A DNA stretch of 64,000 nt from Ensifer sp. LC163 (GTDB lineage: Bacteria; Pseudomonadota; Alphaproteobacteria; Rhizobiales; Rhizobiaceae). Positions 34,163-42,838 of this stretch are shown here, piece after piece. The notes under the pieces were generated by a model. It ran no database searches. It saw only the letters and a program-made list of their open reading frames with translations, and was not told where the DNA came from. The number at the start of each line of letters is the position of its first letter. Position 1 is the stretch's first letter. The DNA is taken from positions 124,001 through 188,000 of the forward strand of contig NZ_MBSS01000067.1 of the NCBI RefSeq assembly GCF_001695855.1. Reading direction: 5' to 3'. The translations under genes and the position numbers were made by a program.

Positions 34163-34905
34163 AAGCGCGGCGTATAGACCAGATCCGGCTGGCCTTCGCG
34201 CGCAACGATGCGCGTCTCCGGCGAGCCGATGATGACGCAGGTCGCCATGTCGGCGCGGTTGGCATCGGCCTCGCCGAGCGGCATGACGGCGATGCGCTCG
34301 TCCGGCCGGCCAGCGGCGCGGCCGAAGATCACGGGCACCGATGCCGGCAGCACCCCCCGCAGGATCTCGAATGCCTCGCCAAGCTGCCAGGGCCGCGCCT
34401 TGCTGATCGGATTGTAGAGCGCGATCACCAACCCGGCTTCCGCCACCAGCTTCAGCCGCTTGGTGATGATATCCCAGGGCTTCAGGTTGTCGGACAGCGA
34501 GATCGCGCAGAAATCGTGGCCAAGCGGCGCGCCGATACGCGCGGCAACAGCCAACATCGCGGTCACGCCGGGCGTCACGACGAGATCGACCGCTTTCCAT
34601 TCCGCCGGTCCCTTGTCGATCGCCTCGCAGACGGCAGCCGCCATGGCAAAGACACCGGGGTCGCCGCCCGAGACCATGCAGACCTTGGCACCGGCCGCAG
34701 CGCGCGTCAGCGCCGCCTGCGCGCGGTCAAGTTCCTCGCGATTGTCCGAAGCGATGCGGATCTGGTCAGGCCTGAGGTTCAGGCGATCGAGATAAGGAAT
34801 GTAGCCGAAGAATTCCTGCGCCTGCGAGACCGCCTCAGCGGTCTCCGGCGTCATCTGCGCGGCATTGCCGGGGCCGGTACCGACGACATAGAGCGTGCCG
34901 CTCAT
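34141..34905 (-). CDS. cobJ: Precorrin-3B C17-methyltransferase
   Basis: This 254-residue SAM-dependent enzyme methylates C-17 and contracts the ring of precorrin-3B to give precorrin-4. LYVVGTGPGNAAQMTPET is the N-terminal loop. VSGGDPGVFAMAAAV, VVTPGVTAMLAVAARIGAPL, ALYNPISKARPWQL and VIFGRAAGRPDE are CobJ blocks. The ATG at 34905 overlaps the cobI stop by four bases (ATGA) and has GGAGGG upstream. Its 3' end overlaps convergent cobK by 22 nt. Confidence 0.95.
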   Translation of the reverse strand: MSGTLYVVGTGPGNAAQMTPETAEAVSQAQEFFGYIPYLDRLNLRPDQIRIASDNREELDRAQAALTRAAAGAKVCMVSGGDPGVFAMAAAVCEAIDKGPAEWKAVDLVVTPGVTAMLAVAARIGAPLGHDFCAISLSDNLKPWDIITKRLKLVAEAGLVIALYNPISKARPWQLGEAFEILRGVLPASVPVIFGRAAGRPDERIAVMPLGEADANRADMATCVIIGSPETRIVAREGQPDLVYTPRFYAGDSH

Positions 34906-35639
34906 GGCCTGTCCCTCCATCCAGGAACGAGCACGAGCGAGAAGTAAGGCGCCTCGTCATCGGGCTTTTCCGCAAGTGCTGTCATCGCCGCGTTCCTCAT
35001 CGTGCCGCGCTCCACATAGACGGCCTGGTCGAGCCGGCCGGAGGCGGCAAGCGCCCGGCGGATCTTCGGCAGGTTGCGCCCGACCTTCATGATGACGGCG
35101 GCCTCGGTATCGGCAAGACGTCGTCCAAGTTCGCCTTCCGCCATGGTGCCCGGCAGCACCGACAGGACATCGTCGCCCTGGACCAGCGGCAGGCCTGCGA
35201 GCGACCAGCAGCCAGACATGGCGGTGATGCCGGGGATGACCTCGACCGGGAAGCGGCCGGCAAGCCGCACATGCAGGTGCATGTAGGAGCCGTAGAACAG
35301 CGGATCGCCCTCGCTCAGCACCGCGACGGTCCGACCGGCTTCGAGATGGCTGGCGACCGCATCGGCGGACGCGTTATAGAAGTCGGTGATCTGGCTCTTG
35401 TAGGCGCCATCGTCTTTGTCGATCTCGGTGGTGACGGGATAGTAGAGCGGCAGCTCGACGAGACCCGGCTTCAACAGCCCCTCGACGACGGCGCGGCCAT
35501 TGCCGCTGCGGCCCGCCTTGGCAAAATAGGCGAGCACATCCGCCTCGCCCAAGGCCCTGACGGCCTTGACCGTCAGCAGCTCCGGATCGCCGGGGCCTGT
35601 GCCGACGCCGATCAACCGGCCCTTGGCCGCCCCGCTCAC
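34902..35639 (-). CDS. cobI: Precorrin-2 C20-methyltransferase
   Basis: This 245-residue tetrapyrrole methylase converts precorrin-2 to precorrin-3A with SAM, the entry step after the branch from siroheme. GRLIGVGTGPGDPELLTVKA, VLSEGDPLFYGSYMH and VEVIPGITAMSGCWSLAG are characteristic. It overlaps cobH upstream and cobJ downstream by four bases each, so the three are translationally coupled. Confidence 0.95.
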   Translation of the reverse strand: MSGAAKGRLIGVGTGPGDPELLTVKAVRALGEADVLAYFAKAGRSGNGRAVVEGLLKPGLVELPLYYPVTTEIDKDDGAYKSQITDFYNASADAVASHLEAGRTVAVLSEGDPLFYGSYMHLHVRLAGRFPVEVIPGITAMSGCWSLAGLPLVQGDDVLSVLPGTMAEGELGRRLADTEAAVIMKVGRNLPKIRRALAASGRLDQAVYVERGTMRNAAMTALAEKPDDEAPYFSLVLVPGWRDRP

Positions 35640-36268
35640 AGGCCCGGCCTCGCGAGCGAATTGAGCGCGGCGGCCGTCATGGCGCTGCCGCCGAGGCGGC
35701 CGCGCACGATGGCGAAGGGCACACCATAGGAGTTCTCGGCCAGGGCATCCTTCGATTCCGCCGCGCCGACGAAGCCGACCGGCATGCCGATGATCGCTGC
35801 CGGCTTCGGTGCGCCATCGCGCAGCATTTCGAGCAGATAGAAAAGCGCTGTCGGCGCATTGCCGATCGCAACGACGGAGCCTGCCATATGCTCGCCCCAG
35901 AGCTTCAGCGCCGCGGCCGATCGCGTATTGCCGATCTCGGCCGCCAGTTCCGCCGTGCGCGGATCGCGAAGCGTGCAGATCACCTCATTGCCGGCCGGCA
36001 GGCGCGCGCGCGTGACCCCCCGCGCCACCATCTCGGCGTCGCACAGGATCGGTGCGCCGTTCTTCAGGGCGCCACGGGCAGCGGCGACGAAATCGGGAGA
36101 GAACACGAACTGCTTCGACGCCTCGACGAGGCCGCAGGCATGCACCATGCGCACCGCGAGATCGGCTTCTTCCTCGGAGAAGGCGGAAAGGTCGGCTTCT
36201 GCCCGAATGATGGCGAAGGAACGCTCATAGATGGCGTTGCCATCCCGGATGTAGTCATACTCAGGCAT
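35636..36268 (-). CDS. cobH: Precorrin-8X methylmutase
   Basis: This 210-residue enzyme moves the C-11 methyl group of precorrin-8X to C-12, giving hydrogenobyrinate. YERSFAIIRAEADL, MVHACGLVE (containing the catalytic His), GAPILCDAEMVARGVTRARL and GNAPTALFYLLEML are family blocks. GMPVGFVGAAESKDAL and VRGRLGGSAMTAAALNSLA close the protein. It starts two bases after the cobG stop. Confidence 0.95.
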   Translation of the reverse strand: MPEYDYIRDGNAIYERSFAIIRAEADLSAFSEEEADLAVRMVHACGLVEASKQFVFSPDFVAAARGALKNGAPILCDAEMVARGVTRARLPAGNEVICTLRDPRTAELAAEIGNTRSAAALKLWGEHMAGSVVAIGNAPTALFYLLEMLRDGAPKPAAIIGMPVGFVGAAESKDALAENSYGVPFAIVRGRLGGSAMTAAALNSLARPGL

Positions 36269-36270
36269 TT

Positions 36271-37644
36271 CTATCCCTGTTCGAACGCAGCCGAGACGCG
36301 CGCGGCACCCAGCCGTGTAAGACAGGACCGCGCCGATTCGCCAGCGTCTTTGTTTTCCCGCACCAGGCCGGCCAGCCGTTCCAGCGCGGATTTCATTCCA
36401 TTTTCATCGGTGTAGGCATTCGCGCCATCCTTGGCCGCCCCATTTACGACAAGCGCATATCCTGATGGCGCACCCACCAGCGTCAATGCCGACGCCCTGG
36501 GGCGGGCGCAACCCTTGACGCAACCGGAGAGATGCACCGTCAGCGAGCCGTCGAGCAGATCCGGCACCGTCTCCACCCATAGCCGCGCCATCGCCTTCGT
36601 GTCCATCCATGCGGAAGCGCAGCCGGTGCTGCCGGCGCAGGTGGCGATGTGGTTTCGCGGGTCATCCGCTGCGATGCGAAGGCCCTGCGCTACGGCCAGA
36701 CGCTGGACCATTGCGGCCGCTTCCCGCTCAAGGCCCAGCACGAAAAAACCGTGACCGGGCGTGAGCCGAATTTCGCGCGCCCCAAGCGCGCTTGCCTGCT
36801 GGAGAAAGGCGATGAGGCTGACGGCATCGATCTGGGCAAAGGCGAGCCCGAGGCCAAGGACGGTGCCAGCCGAACCGAGATCATGGATGCCGACAACCGG
36901 AGACGGCGGGGCAAAAGCTGCAGGGATGTCGATACCCACGGCAGCCGGCGGACAGAGCGCTTGCACTGCATCGATGTCGAGATCCCGGCCGCGCGCGGCC
37001 GGCCCGGTGTTGGTCAACGCTTCCAGAATCCGGATAACGACCGGCACGACCGCCGCGGTTCGAAGCGCATAAATGGGCTTCGCCGTCGCCGCCGTTCCGG
37101 CAAGGGAGAGATTCCACCAGATTTCCTCGCCGCGCCCAAAAGCTTGCAGGCGAAGATCGGCAATCATTTCGCCAAGGTGGAACCGACCGCCGCCATCGAC
37201 GACGATGGCAAGCTTCGGCGCCAGCCGAAAAGCAGCGCCCTGTGCGGCGATCTCCGCGCGTAGCGCAGCGGCGACAATCCGAGGGTCGGTGATTTCTTCT
37301 GGGTCGATGCCGGCAAGCGGCGGCGTCTCGATCGCGACGCCATCGGGAACTGTGATTGCCGCTTCGCCGATCGCCTCGGCAAGCCCCGGAACGCTCAGTG
37401 CCGTCAGCCCGCGGACCTGCAGGTTGCCGCGCGCGGTAATTTCCAGGACGCCGTTGCCGAAACGCCGGGCGGCCGCCGCAACGGCCGAGAACTGAGCAAG
37501 CGTCAGGCTGCCGTCGAGCGGCCGCAGACGCACCAGCAGGCCATCGCCGGTCGGCATCGGTGCGACAAGCGACGGGCAGGCACCCCGACGCATCGATGCG
37601 GCGGCATCAGTTGTTTCCGGTGTCGGCACGGCGCAACTGGTCAT
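36271..37644 (-). CDS. cobG: Precorrin-3B synthase
   Basis: This 457-residue mono-oxygenase turns precorrin-3A into precorrin-3B using O2. It is related to nitrite/sulfite reductases and should carry siroheme-free iron-sulfur and non-heme iron centres. CAGSTGCASA and LSGCVKGCARP supply the four cysteines of the [4Fe-4S] cluster. RRGACPSLVAPMPTGDGLL and ITARGNLQVRGL are the duplicated ferredoxin-like halves. CobG marks the oxygen-dependent pathway. The ATG at 37644 (MTSCAVPTPE) gives the usual length. The frame is open to 37773. cobH follows after two bases and cobF is 135 nt upstream. Confidence 0.94.
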   Translation of the reverse strand: MTSCAVPTPETTDAAASMRRGACPSLVAPMPTGDGLLVRLRPLDGSLTLAQFSAVAAAARRFGNGVLEITARGNLQVRGLTALSVPGLAEAIGEAAITVPDGVAIETPPLAGIDPEEITDPRIVAAALRAEIAAQGAAFRLAPKLAIVVDGGGRFHLGEMIADLRLQAFGRGEEIWWNLSLAGTAATAKPIYALRTAAVVPVVIRILEALTNTGPAARGRDLDIDAVQALCPPAAVGIDIPAAFAPPSPVVGIHDLGSAGTVLGLGLAFAQIDAVSLIAFLQQASALGAREIRLTPGHGFFVLGLEREAAAMVQRLAVAQGLRIAADDPRNHIATCAGSTGCASAWMDTKAMARLWVETVPDLLDGSLTVHLSGCVKGCARPRASALTLVGAPSGYALVVNGAAKDGANAYTDENGMKSALERLAGLVRENKDAGESARSCLTRLGAARVSAAFEQG

Positions 37645-37779
37645 AGGCTTGTCTCGGTCGCTTCTGGCGCTCGCTCTCTCAGCGGGGCATTTTTCACCAG
37701 ACGCTATAGCACAGCCACCGACGTTGAGAGAGATCAAAGACGACGGGAAAAAGCCTGGCGAAAGCAAGCGCAACGGCGC

Positions 37780-38550
37780 CTATTCCTCGAAATCGGCACC
37801 CTTGCGCAGGAGGTAGATATCCATGATCCACCCCATGCGCTCCCGCTCCCGAGCACGCGTTGCCAGGATCTCGTCCTTGACGTCGGCAAGGCGGCCGGAG
37901 ATGACGATTTCGTCAGCCGTTCCGAGATAGGCGCCCCAGTAGATCTCGGCATCGGGATCGTCGATCCGCTGGAATGCCTGCTCGCCGTCGAGCATGACGA
38001 CCGAGGTCTGGCTGCGCTCGGGAAAACTTTCCGCAAGCCGGCGACCGGTGGTGATCTCGACCGGCTTGCCGACGAGGTTCAGCGGAATACGATGGCTGGC
38101 GCAGAGCGCCTGCAGGCTGGTGATCCCCGGAAGAACGTCATAGTCGAACGCGACCTTGCCGCGCGCCTTCACCCGCTCGACGATGCGGATGGTGCTGTCG
38201 TAGAGCATCGGATCGCCCCAGACGAGAAAGGCGCCGATTCCGTCTTCGCCCAGTTCCCCGTCGATCAGGCGCTCGTAGATTTCGGCGATGCAGCCGTGCC
38301 AGTCGTCAACGCTGCCGTCATAGCTGACGCCCTCGGTGCGCCGGACGGGCACGGCAAACTCGACGGTACGGCTGTCGGCGCGCGTGACGTAGCGTGCGCA
38401 GATTTCGCGGCGCACCTCCGCAAGCTCGGTCTTCTTCTCGCCCTTGGTCGGGATGAACAGCACGTCGGCGCGGTTGAGCGCGTTGATCGCCTGTACGGTC
38501 ATGTGCTCGGGATTGCCGGAGCCGATGCCGATGATCAGAAGTTTCCGCAT
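37780..38550 (-). CDS. cobF: Precorrin-6A synthase (deacetylating)
   Basis: This 256-residue SAM-dependent enzyme methylates C-1 of precorrin-5 with loss of acetate, giving precorrin-6A. It belongs to the aerobic pathway only. KLLIIGIGSGNPEHMTVQAI is the SAM loop. NALNRADVLFIPTKGEKKTE, FLVWGDPMLYDSTIRI, DVLPGITSLQALCA and VVMLDGEQAF match CobF. It is the first of the cobFGHIJ run. No cobalamin riboswitch signature is evident in the 156-nt gap upstream. Confidence 0.95.
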   Translation of the reverse strand: MRKLLIIGIGSGNPEHMTVQAINALNRADVLFIPTKGEKKTELAEVRREICARYVTRADSRTVEFAVPVRRTEGVSYDGSVDDWHGCIAEIYERLIDGELGEDGIGAFLVWGDPMLYDSTIRIVERVKARGKVAFDYDVLPGITSLQALCASHRIPLNLVGKPVEITTGRRLAESFPERSQTSVVMLDGEQAFQRIDDPDAEIYWGAYLGTADEIVISGRLADVKDEILATRARERERMGWIMDIYLLRKGADFEE

Positions 38551-38706
38551 GCGCGCGCCCTTGCCGGTAGATCAAAGTGTTACAGCGACCTTTGTGCGCC
38601 TGAACAGGCGCGCGACGCTGTCGTGTCTTTGGCGGATCGCCGATTGAGACGCAAGACCCGCCGGCGACAGCGACGCAGCCGCCAGCGCCATTGCTTGCCG
38701 AGACGC

Positions 38707-39405
38707 TCAAGACGCCTCCGGATTTTCGGGTAATGTCCAGTCGATCGGCGCGAAGCCTTTCGAGGCGAGGAAGGCGTTCGCCTGGGAAAAATGCCGGCAG
38801 CCGAGAAAGCCGGAATGCGCCGAGAGCGGCGAGGGATGCGGCGCCCGCAGCACGAGATGGCGCGAGCGGTCGACGAAGGCGGCCTTCTTCTGCGCGTAGG
38901 AGCCCCACAGCAGAAACACCACCGGATGATCGGCCTCGTTGACGGCGCGGATGATCGCATCGGTGAAGCGCTCCCAGCCCCGCCCCTGATGTGACGCCGC
39001 CTGCCCGCGCTCGACCGTCAGCACGCTGTTGAGCAGCAGCACGCCCTGCTTCGCCCAGCTTTCGAGAAAGCCGTGACGGGCCGGCGCAATGCCGAGGTCG
39101 GTGTTCAGCTCCTTGTAGATATTGACGAGCGAGGGCGGCGTCCGCACACCCGGACGCACGCTGAAGCAGAGCCCGTGCGCCTGGCCGTCGCCGTGATAGG
39201 GATCCTGTCCGAGGATGACGACGCGCACCTTGTCGAGCGGCGTCAGGTCGAGCGCCCGAAAATACTCGGGCCCTCGCGGAAAGATCTGCCGTCCTTCGTT
39301 GCGGGCACTGAGCAGGAACTGCTTGAGTTCGCCCATATACGGGCTGGAAAATTCCGGCTCCAATGCCGCCTTCCACGTCTCTTCGAGCTTTACTGCCGTT
39401 TCCAT
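38707..39405 (-). CDS. ung: Uracil-DNA glycosylase, family 1
   Basis: This 232-residue base-excision repair enzyme removes uracil from DNA. The catalytic water-activating loop GQDPYHG is at residues 66-72. [17 protein letters not shown] carries the uracil-binding Asn region, [13 protein letters not shown] the beta strand, and [15 protein letters not shown] the catalytic His and DNA-intercalating loop. GGAGG five bases before the ATG at 39405 fixes the start. An in-frame ATG at 39426 overlaps that site. It sits alone between cobF and the mod operon. Confidence 0.96.
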   Translation of the reverse strand: METAVKLEETWKAALEPEFSSPYMGELKQFLLSARNEGRQIFPRGPEYFRALDLTPLDKVRVVILGQDPYHGDGQAHGLCFSVRPGVRTPPSLVNIYKELNTDLGIAPARHGFLESWAKQGVLLLNSVLTVERGQAASHQGRGWERFTDAIIRAVNEADHPVVFLLWGSYAQKKAAFVDRSRHLVLRAPHPSPLSAHSGFLGCRHFSQANAFLASKGFAPIDWTLPENPEAS

Positions 39406-39527
39406 CACGCCTCCGGTCCGTTTCATCCGCTTGCCGCCCCGGAATTTAGAGCGATAGCCCGCAGCCGCAAGCGCTAACCGCGCGGCCAGCCGCTTGCTTC
39501 ACGGCTTTTACTAGCGCTTTCCAACAG

Positions 39528-39551
39528 CATTGTATTTCAATGGATACAACG
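39528..39551. promoter_or_regulatory. ModE-like box 1 upstream of modA
   Basis: Half-sites CATTGTAT and ATACAACG flank an 8-nt spacer. The half-site reads CGTTRTAT in consensus with box 2. It lies 61-84 nt upstream of the modA start and 42 bp (centre to centre) from box 2. Confidence 0.6.
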
Positions 39552-39569
39552 CTAATCAGGAGGAGATAT

Positions 39570-39593
39570 CGTTATATCCTAAGAAATATCACG
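39570..39593. promoter_or_regulatory. ModE-like box 2 upstream of modA
   Basis: Half-sites CGTTATAT and ATATCACG flank an 8-nt spacer, very close to the known ModE operator (CGTTATAT arms). It lies 19-42 nt before the modA start, so a bound regulator would block transcription when molybdate is plentiful. Confidence 0.7.
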
Positions 39594-39611
39594 AACTTGG
39601 TGGAGGCAAGA

Positions 39612-40406
39612 ATGATGAAACAACGCAGACAATGGCTGAAGGGGCTGGTGCTCGCCCTTGGCGTCGCCTGGGCCGGCGCGACCTTCGCGCCGAGCGCCGC
39701 CATGGCCGAGGACAAGGTAACGGTGTTTGCCGCCGCGAGCCTGAAGAACGCGCTCGATGCGATCAACGCCGAGTGGCAGAAGGAAAGCGGCAAGGAAACC
39801 ACCGTTTCCTATGCGGCCAGCTCCGCGCTCGCCAAGCAGGTGGAACAGGGCGCTCCGGCCGACGTCTTCATCTCCGCCGACCTCGCCTGGATGGACTACC
39901 TGGCGGAGAAGAAACTGATCAAGGACGACACCCGCTCGGACCTGCTCGGCAACCGCATCGTTCTCGTCTCGGGCAAGGCAGACGCGCAGCCGGTCGAGAT
40001 CAAGCAGGGCTTCGATCTCGCGGCACTTGTCGGCGACGGCCGCCTGGCGATGGGCGCCGTCGATTCCGTGCCGGCCGGCAAATACGGCAAGGCAGCCCTT
40101 GAAAAGCTCGGCGTCTGGTCGAGCGTCGAACAGAAGATTGCAGGCGTCGAAAGCGTGCGTGCCGCGCTGCTGCTCGTTTCGCGCGGCGAAGCGCCCTACG
40201 GCATCGTCTACCAGACCGACGCTGCAGCCGATCCGGGCGTCAAGGTCGTCGGAACCTTCCCCGAGGACAGCCATCCGCCGATCATCTATCCGATCGCAAT
40301 CACCGCGGACAGCAAGAGCGCCGATGCTGCCGCCTATGTCGACTTCATCAAGTCCGACAAGGCAGCACCGCTCTTCGAAAAGCAGGGTTTCATCATCCTG
40401 AAATAA
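39612..40406 (+). CDS. modA: Molybdate ABC transporter, periplasmic binding protein
   Basis: This 264-residue exported protein has a signal peptide (WLKGLVLALGVAWAGATFA, cleavage near AMAEDK). VTVFAAASLKNALDAI is the molybdate-binding N-terminus. SYAASSALAKQVEQGAPADV carries the serine oxyanion contact, and DSVPAGKYGKAALEKLG follows. GGAGG precedes two adjacent ATG codons (39612 and 39615), the first with ideal spacing. It is the first gene of modABC and lies behind two ModE-like boxes. Confidence 0.95.
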   Translation: MMKQRRQWLKGLVLALGVAWAGATFAPSAAMAEDKVTVFAAASLKNALDAINAEWQKESGKETTVSYAASSALAKQVEQGAPADVFISADLAWMDYLAEKKLIKDDTRSDLLGNRIVLVSGKADAQPVEIKQGFDLAALVGDGRLAMGAVDSVPAGKYGKAALEKLGVWSSVEQKIAGVESVRAALLLVSRGEAPYGIVYQTDAAADPGVKVVGTFPEDSHPPIIYPIAITADSKSADAAAYVDFIKSDKAAPLFEKQGFIILK

Positions 40407-40506
40407 CAGCGGCCGCCTGTCCAGAGACGGGCGAAGCATCTATCGTTCTCCCGCGCCATGCGGACGACACGCGGCGCGGGACAATTCGACCGGGAGTGGG
40501 ACGACT

Positions 40507-41208
40507 TTGGATTGGCTGGAGTTGAGCGACGCGGAATGGACGGCGATCCGGCTGAGCCTGCGCGTGGCCACGGTGGCGATGGTCTGCAGCCTGCCCTTTG
40601 CGCTTGGGGTCGCCATGCTGCTCGCGCGCGGACGCTTCTGGGGCAAGACCGTGCTGAACGGCATCATTCACATGCCCCTGATCCTGCCGCCCGTCGTTAC
40701 CGGCTTTCTGCTGCTGTTGTTGTTCGGGCGTCGAGGGCCGATCGGCGCCTTCCTCGCCGACAATTTCGGCCTGGTCTTTTCCTTCCGCTGGACAGGTGCT
40801 GCCCTCGCCTCTGCCGTCATGGCCTTCCCCCTGATGGTGCGCAGCATCCGGCTGTCGATCGAGGTTGTCGATCGCAAGCTCGAGGATGCCGCAACCACGC
40901 TCGGCGCCGGGCCGATCTGGGTGTTCTTCACCATCACCCTTCCCCTGATCCTGCCTGGCATCATCGCCGGCATGATCCTCGCCTTTGCCAAGGCGATGGG
41001 CGAATTCGGCGCGACCATCACCTTCGTCTCCAACATTCCCGGCGAGACACAGACGCTGTCGTCTGCGATCTACACCTTTACCCAGGTGCCAGGCGGCGAT
41101 GCCGGCGCCATGCGCCTGACGATCATTTCGATCGTCATTTCCATGGCAGCACTGATGCTGTCGGAATTCCTTGCCTCGCTTGCCGCCAAGCGGACGGTTG
41201 CAGCATGA
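40507..41208 (+). CDS. modB: Molybdate ABC transporter permease
   Basis: This 233-residue inner-membrane permease has five or six helices. The ABC-permease EAA-type loop is [20 protein letters not shown], and [20 protein letters not shown] is the ModB gate region. It starts with TTG at 40507 ([11 protein letters not shown]) after GGGAGTGGG. No ATG nearby fits. The 100-nt gap after modA contains no clear terminator. Its stop overlaps the modC start (ATGA). Confidence 0.94.
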   Translation: MDWLELSDAEWTAIRLSLRVATVAMVCSLPFALGVAMLLARGRFWGKTVLNGIIHMPLILPPVVTGFLLLLLFGRRGPIGAFLADNFGLVFSFRWTGAALASAVMAFPLMVRSIRLSIEVVDRKLEDAATTLGAGPIWVFFTITLPLILPGIIAGMILAFAKAMGEFGATITFVSNIPGETQTLSSAIYTFTQVPGGDAGAMRLTIISIVISMAALMLSEFLASLAAKRTVAA

Positions 41209-42278
41209 GCCTTGTCGTCGAAGCCCACCATCGGCTCGGAGGCTTTTCCATCGACGCCGCCTTCACTTCGAACGGCGGCATCACCGCGCTGTTCGGCCGC
41301 TCGGGCTCGGGCAAAACCTCGCTGATCAACATCATCGCCGGTCTGATGAGACCGGACGGCGGCCGCGTGGTGCTCGATGGCGACATCATCGCCGACAGCC
41401 AACGCCGGATCTTCACGCCTGTCCATCGCCGCCGCTTCGGTTATGTCTTCCAGGAAGCTCGTCTTTTCCCGCATTTGAGCGTCAGCAGCAATCTTGCCTA
41501 TGGCCGCTGGTTTGCCGGCAGGTCAGGAAAGGCCGCCGACATGGAACGCGTCGTCGAGATGCTCGGCATCGGCCATCTGCTCGAGCGCAATCCATCGGCG
41601 CTATCGGGCGGCGAGCGGCAACGTGTCGCCATCGGCCGTGCCCTGCTTGCCGCCCCGCGCCTGCTCTTGATGGACGAGCCGCTCGCCGCACTCGACGACG
41701 CGCGCAAGGCCGAGATCCTGCCCTATCTCGAACGGTTGCGTGACGATGCGGGTATCCCGATCGTCTATGTCAGCCATTCCGTGAGCGAGGTCGCACGTCT
41801 GGCGCAAAGGGTTGTCGTGCTTGAGGACGGCCGGGTAAAGGCATCTGGCGCCGCGGCCGAGGTCTTGAGCACGCCGGCGGCGGCACTGGCAACCGGTCGG
41901 CGCGAAGCCGGTGTGTTGCTCGAAGGCGTGGTAGAGACACACGACGCCACCCATGACCTGACGACGGTCCGCGTCGGCGAACGGCTCATCCGGGTACCGA
42001 AGATCGAGGCGCCGCAGGGGCACGCCTTGCGCCTGCATATTGCTGCACGCGACGTCATGCTGGCGACGGTTCGCCCGGAAGGTATCAGCGCTCTCAACGT
42101 GCTGGAGGGAACGATCGTCAACCTGACAGCGGGCGAAGATGGCAGCGTCGAGGTGCGGGTGGATTGCGGCGGCGCGACGATCGCCGCCCGCATCACCACC
42201 TTTTCGCGCGACGCCCTTCAGTTATCTCAGGGAAAGCCGGTTCACGCGATCATCAAGTCCGTGGCGATCGATCACTAA
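41205..42278 (+). CDS. modC: Molybdate ABC transporter ATP-binding protein
   Basis: This 357-residue ATPase drives molybdate import. Walker A GRSGSGKT is at residues 31-38, the signature [15 protein letters not shown] near 133-147, Walker [13 protein letters not shown], and the H-loop [10 protein letters not shown]. The C-terminal Mop/TOBE domain (about 290-350, [17 protein letters not shown]) can bind oxyanion and give feedback. The start at 41205 overlaps modB by four bases. Its last 26 nt overlap the convergent ModE-type gene. Confidence 0.95.
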   Translation: MSLVVEAHHRLGGFSIDAAFTSNGGITALFGRSGSGKTSLINIIAGLMRPDGGRVVLDGDIIADSQRRIFTPVHRRRFGYVFQEARLFPHLSVSSNLAYGRWFAGRSGKAADMERVVEMLGIGHLLERNPSALSGGERQRVAIGRALLAAPRLLLMDEPLAALDDARKAEILPYLERLRDDAGIPIVYVSHSVSEVARLAQRVVVLEDGRVKASGAAAEVLSTPAAALATGRREAGVLLEGVVETHDATHDLTTVRVGERLIRVPKIEAPQGHALRLHIAARDVMLATVRPEGISALNVLEGTIVNLTAGEDGSVEVRVDCGGATIAARITTFSRDALQLSQGKPVHAIIKSVAIDH

Positions 42279-42651
42279 CTGGCGCATTCGCCTGGTACGG
42301 ATCGCGGACCGCTTCCAGCCAGGCAAGATCGTCGGCGATGGCCGCCTTCGCCTTCGCCTCCATCTCGCGATAGCGGCGGATCAGCGTTTCGCCGAAAGGC
42401 GTCAGCATCGCACCGCCGCCCTGCTTGCCGCCACGCTGGCTTTCGACCGACGGTTCCCGAAACATCCGGTTCAGCGCGTCGACCAACAGCCAGGCCCGGC
42501 GATAGGACATGTCCATGGCCCGGCCGGCAGCCGAAATCGACCCGGTCTCGCGGATGTGTTCCAGAAGCATGATCTTGCCGCGCCCAAGCCTGTCCTCCGG
42601 CGGGAAGTCGATGCGCAGAACAGGGCGAAGGTCGTCAGAACGGTCATCCAT
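42253..42651 (-). CDS. ModE-type winged-helix regulator without Mop domains
   Basis: This 132-residue protein matches only the N-terminal DNA-binding part of Mod[30 protein letters not shown] (split motif, LysR-like wHTH), [20 protein letters not shown] and [17 protein letters not shown]-like sequence (here [10 protein letters not shown]). Full ModE is about 260 residues with two Mop molybdate-binding domains; they are absent. It is convergent with modC, overlapping 26 nt, and probably binds the tandem boxes upstream of modA. How it senses molybdate is unclear. ATG at 42651 has a poor ribosome site; the frame is open to 42702. Confidence 0.85.
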   Translation of the reverse strand: MDDRSDDLRPVLRIDFPPEDRLGRGKIMLLEHIRETGSISAAGRAMDMSYRRAWLLVDALNRMFREPSVESQRGGKQGGGAMLTPFGETLIRRYREMEAKAKAAIADDLAWLEAVRDPYQANAPVSDRSPRT

Positions 42652-42838
42652 GCGGGAAACATAGAAGCTTGTGCGGTAAATCGAAAGTCGGCCGGCAGTC
42701 AAACCGCGCCGATTTCACATCGGCGGATGCCAGCCAACCATCAAGGGTGCAGAAAAGCTAGAATCCGGGCCTTGATCTGGCAATGCCGGCATGTACCGAT
42801 GGCACGTCCGCAAAAATCAGCCTGAGAGCCTATCCTCA

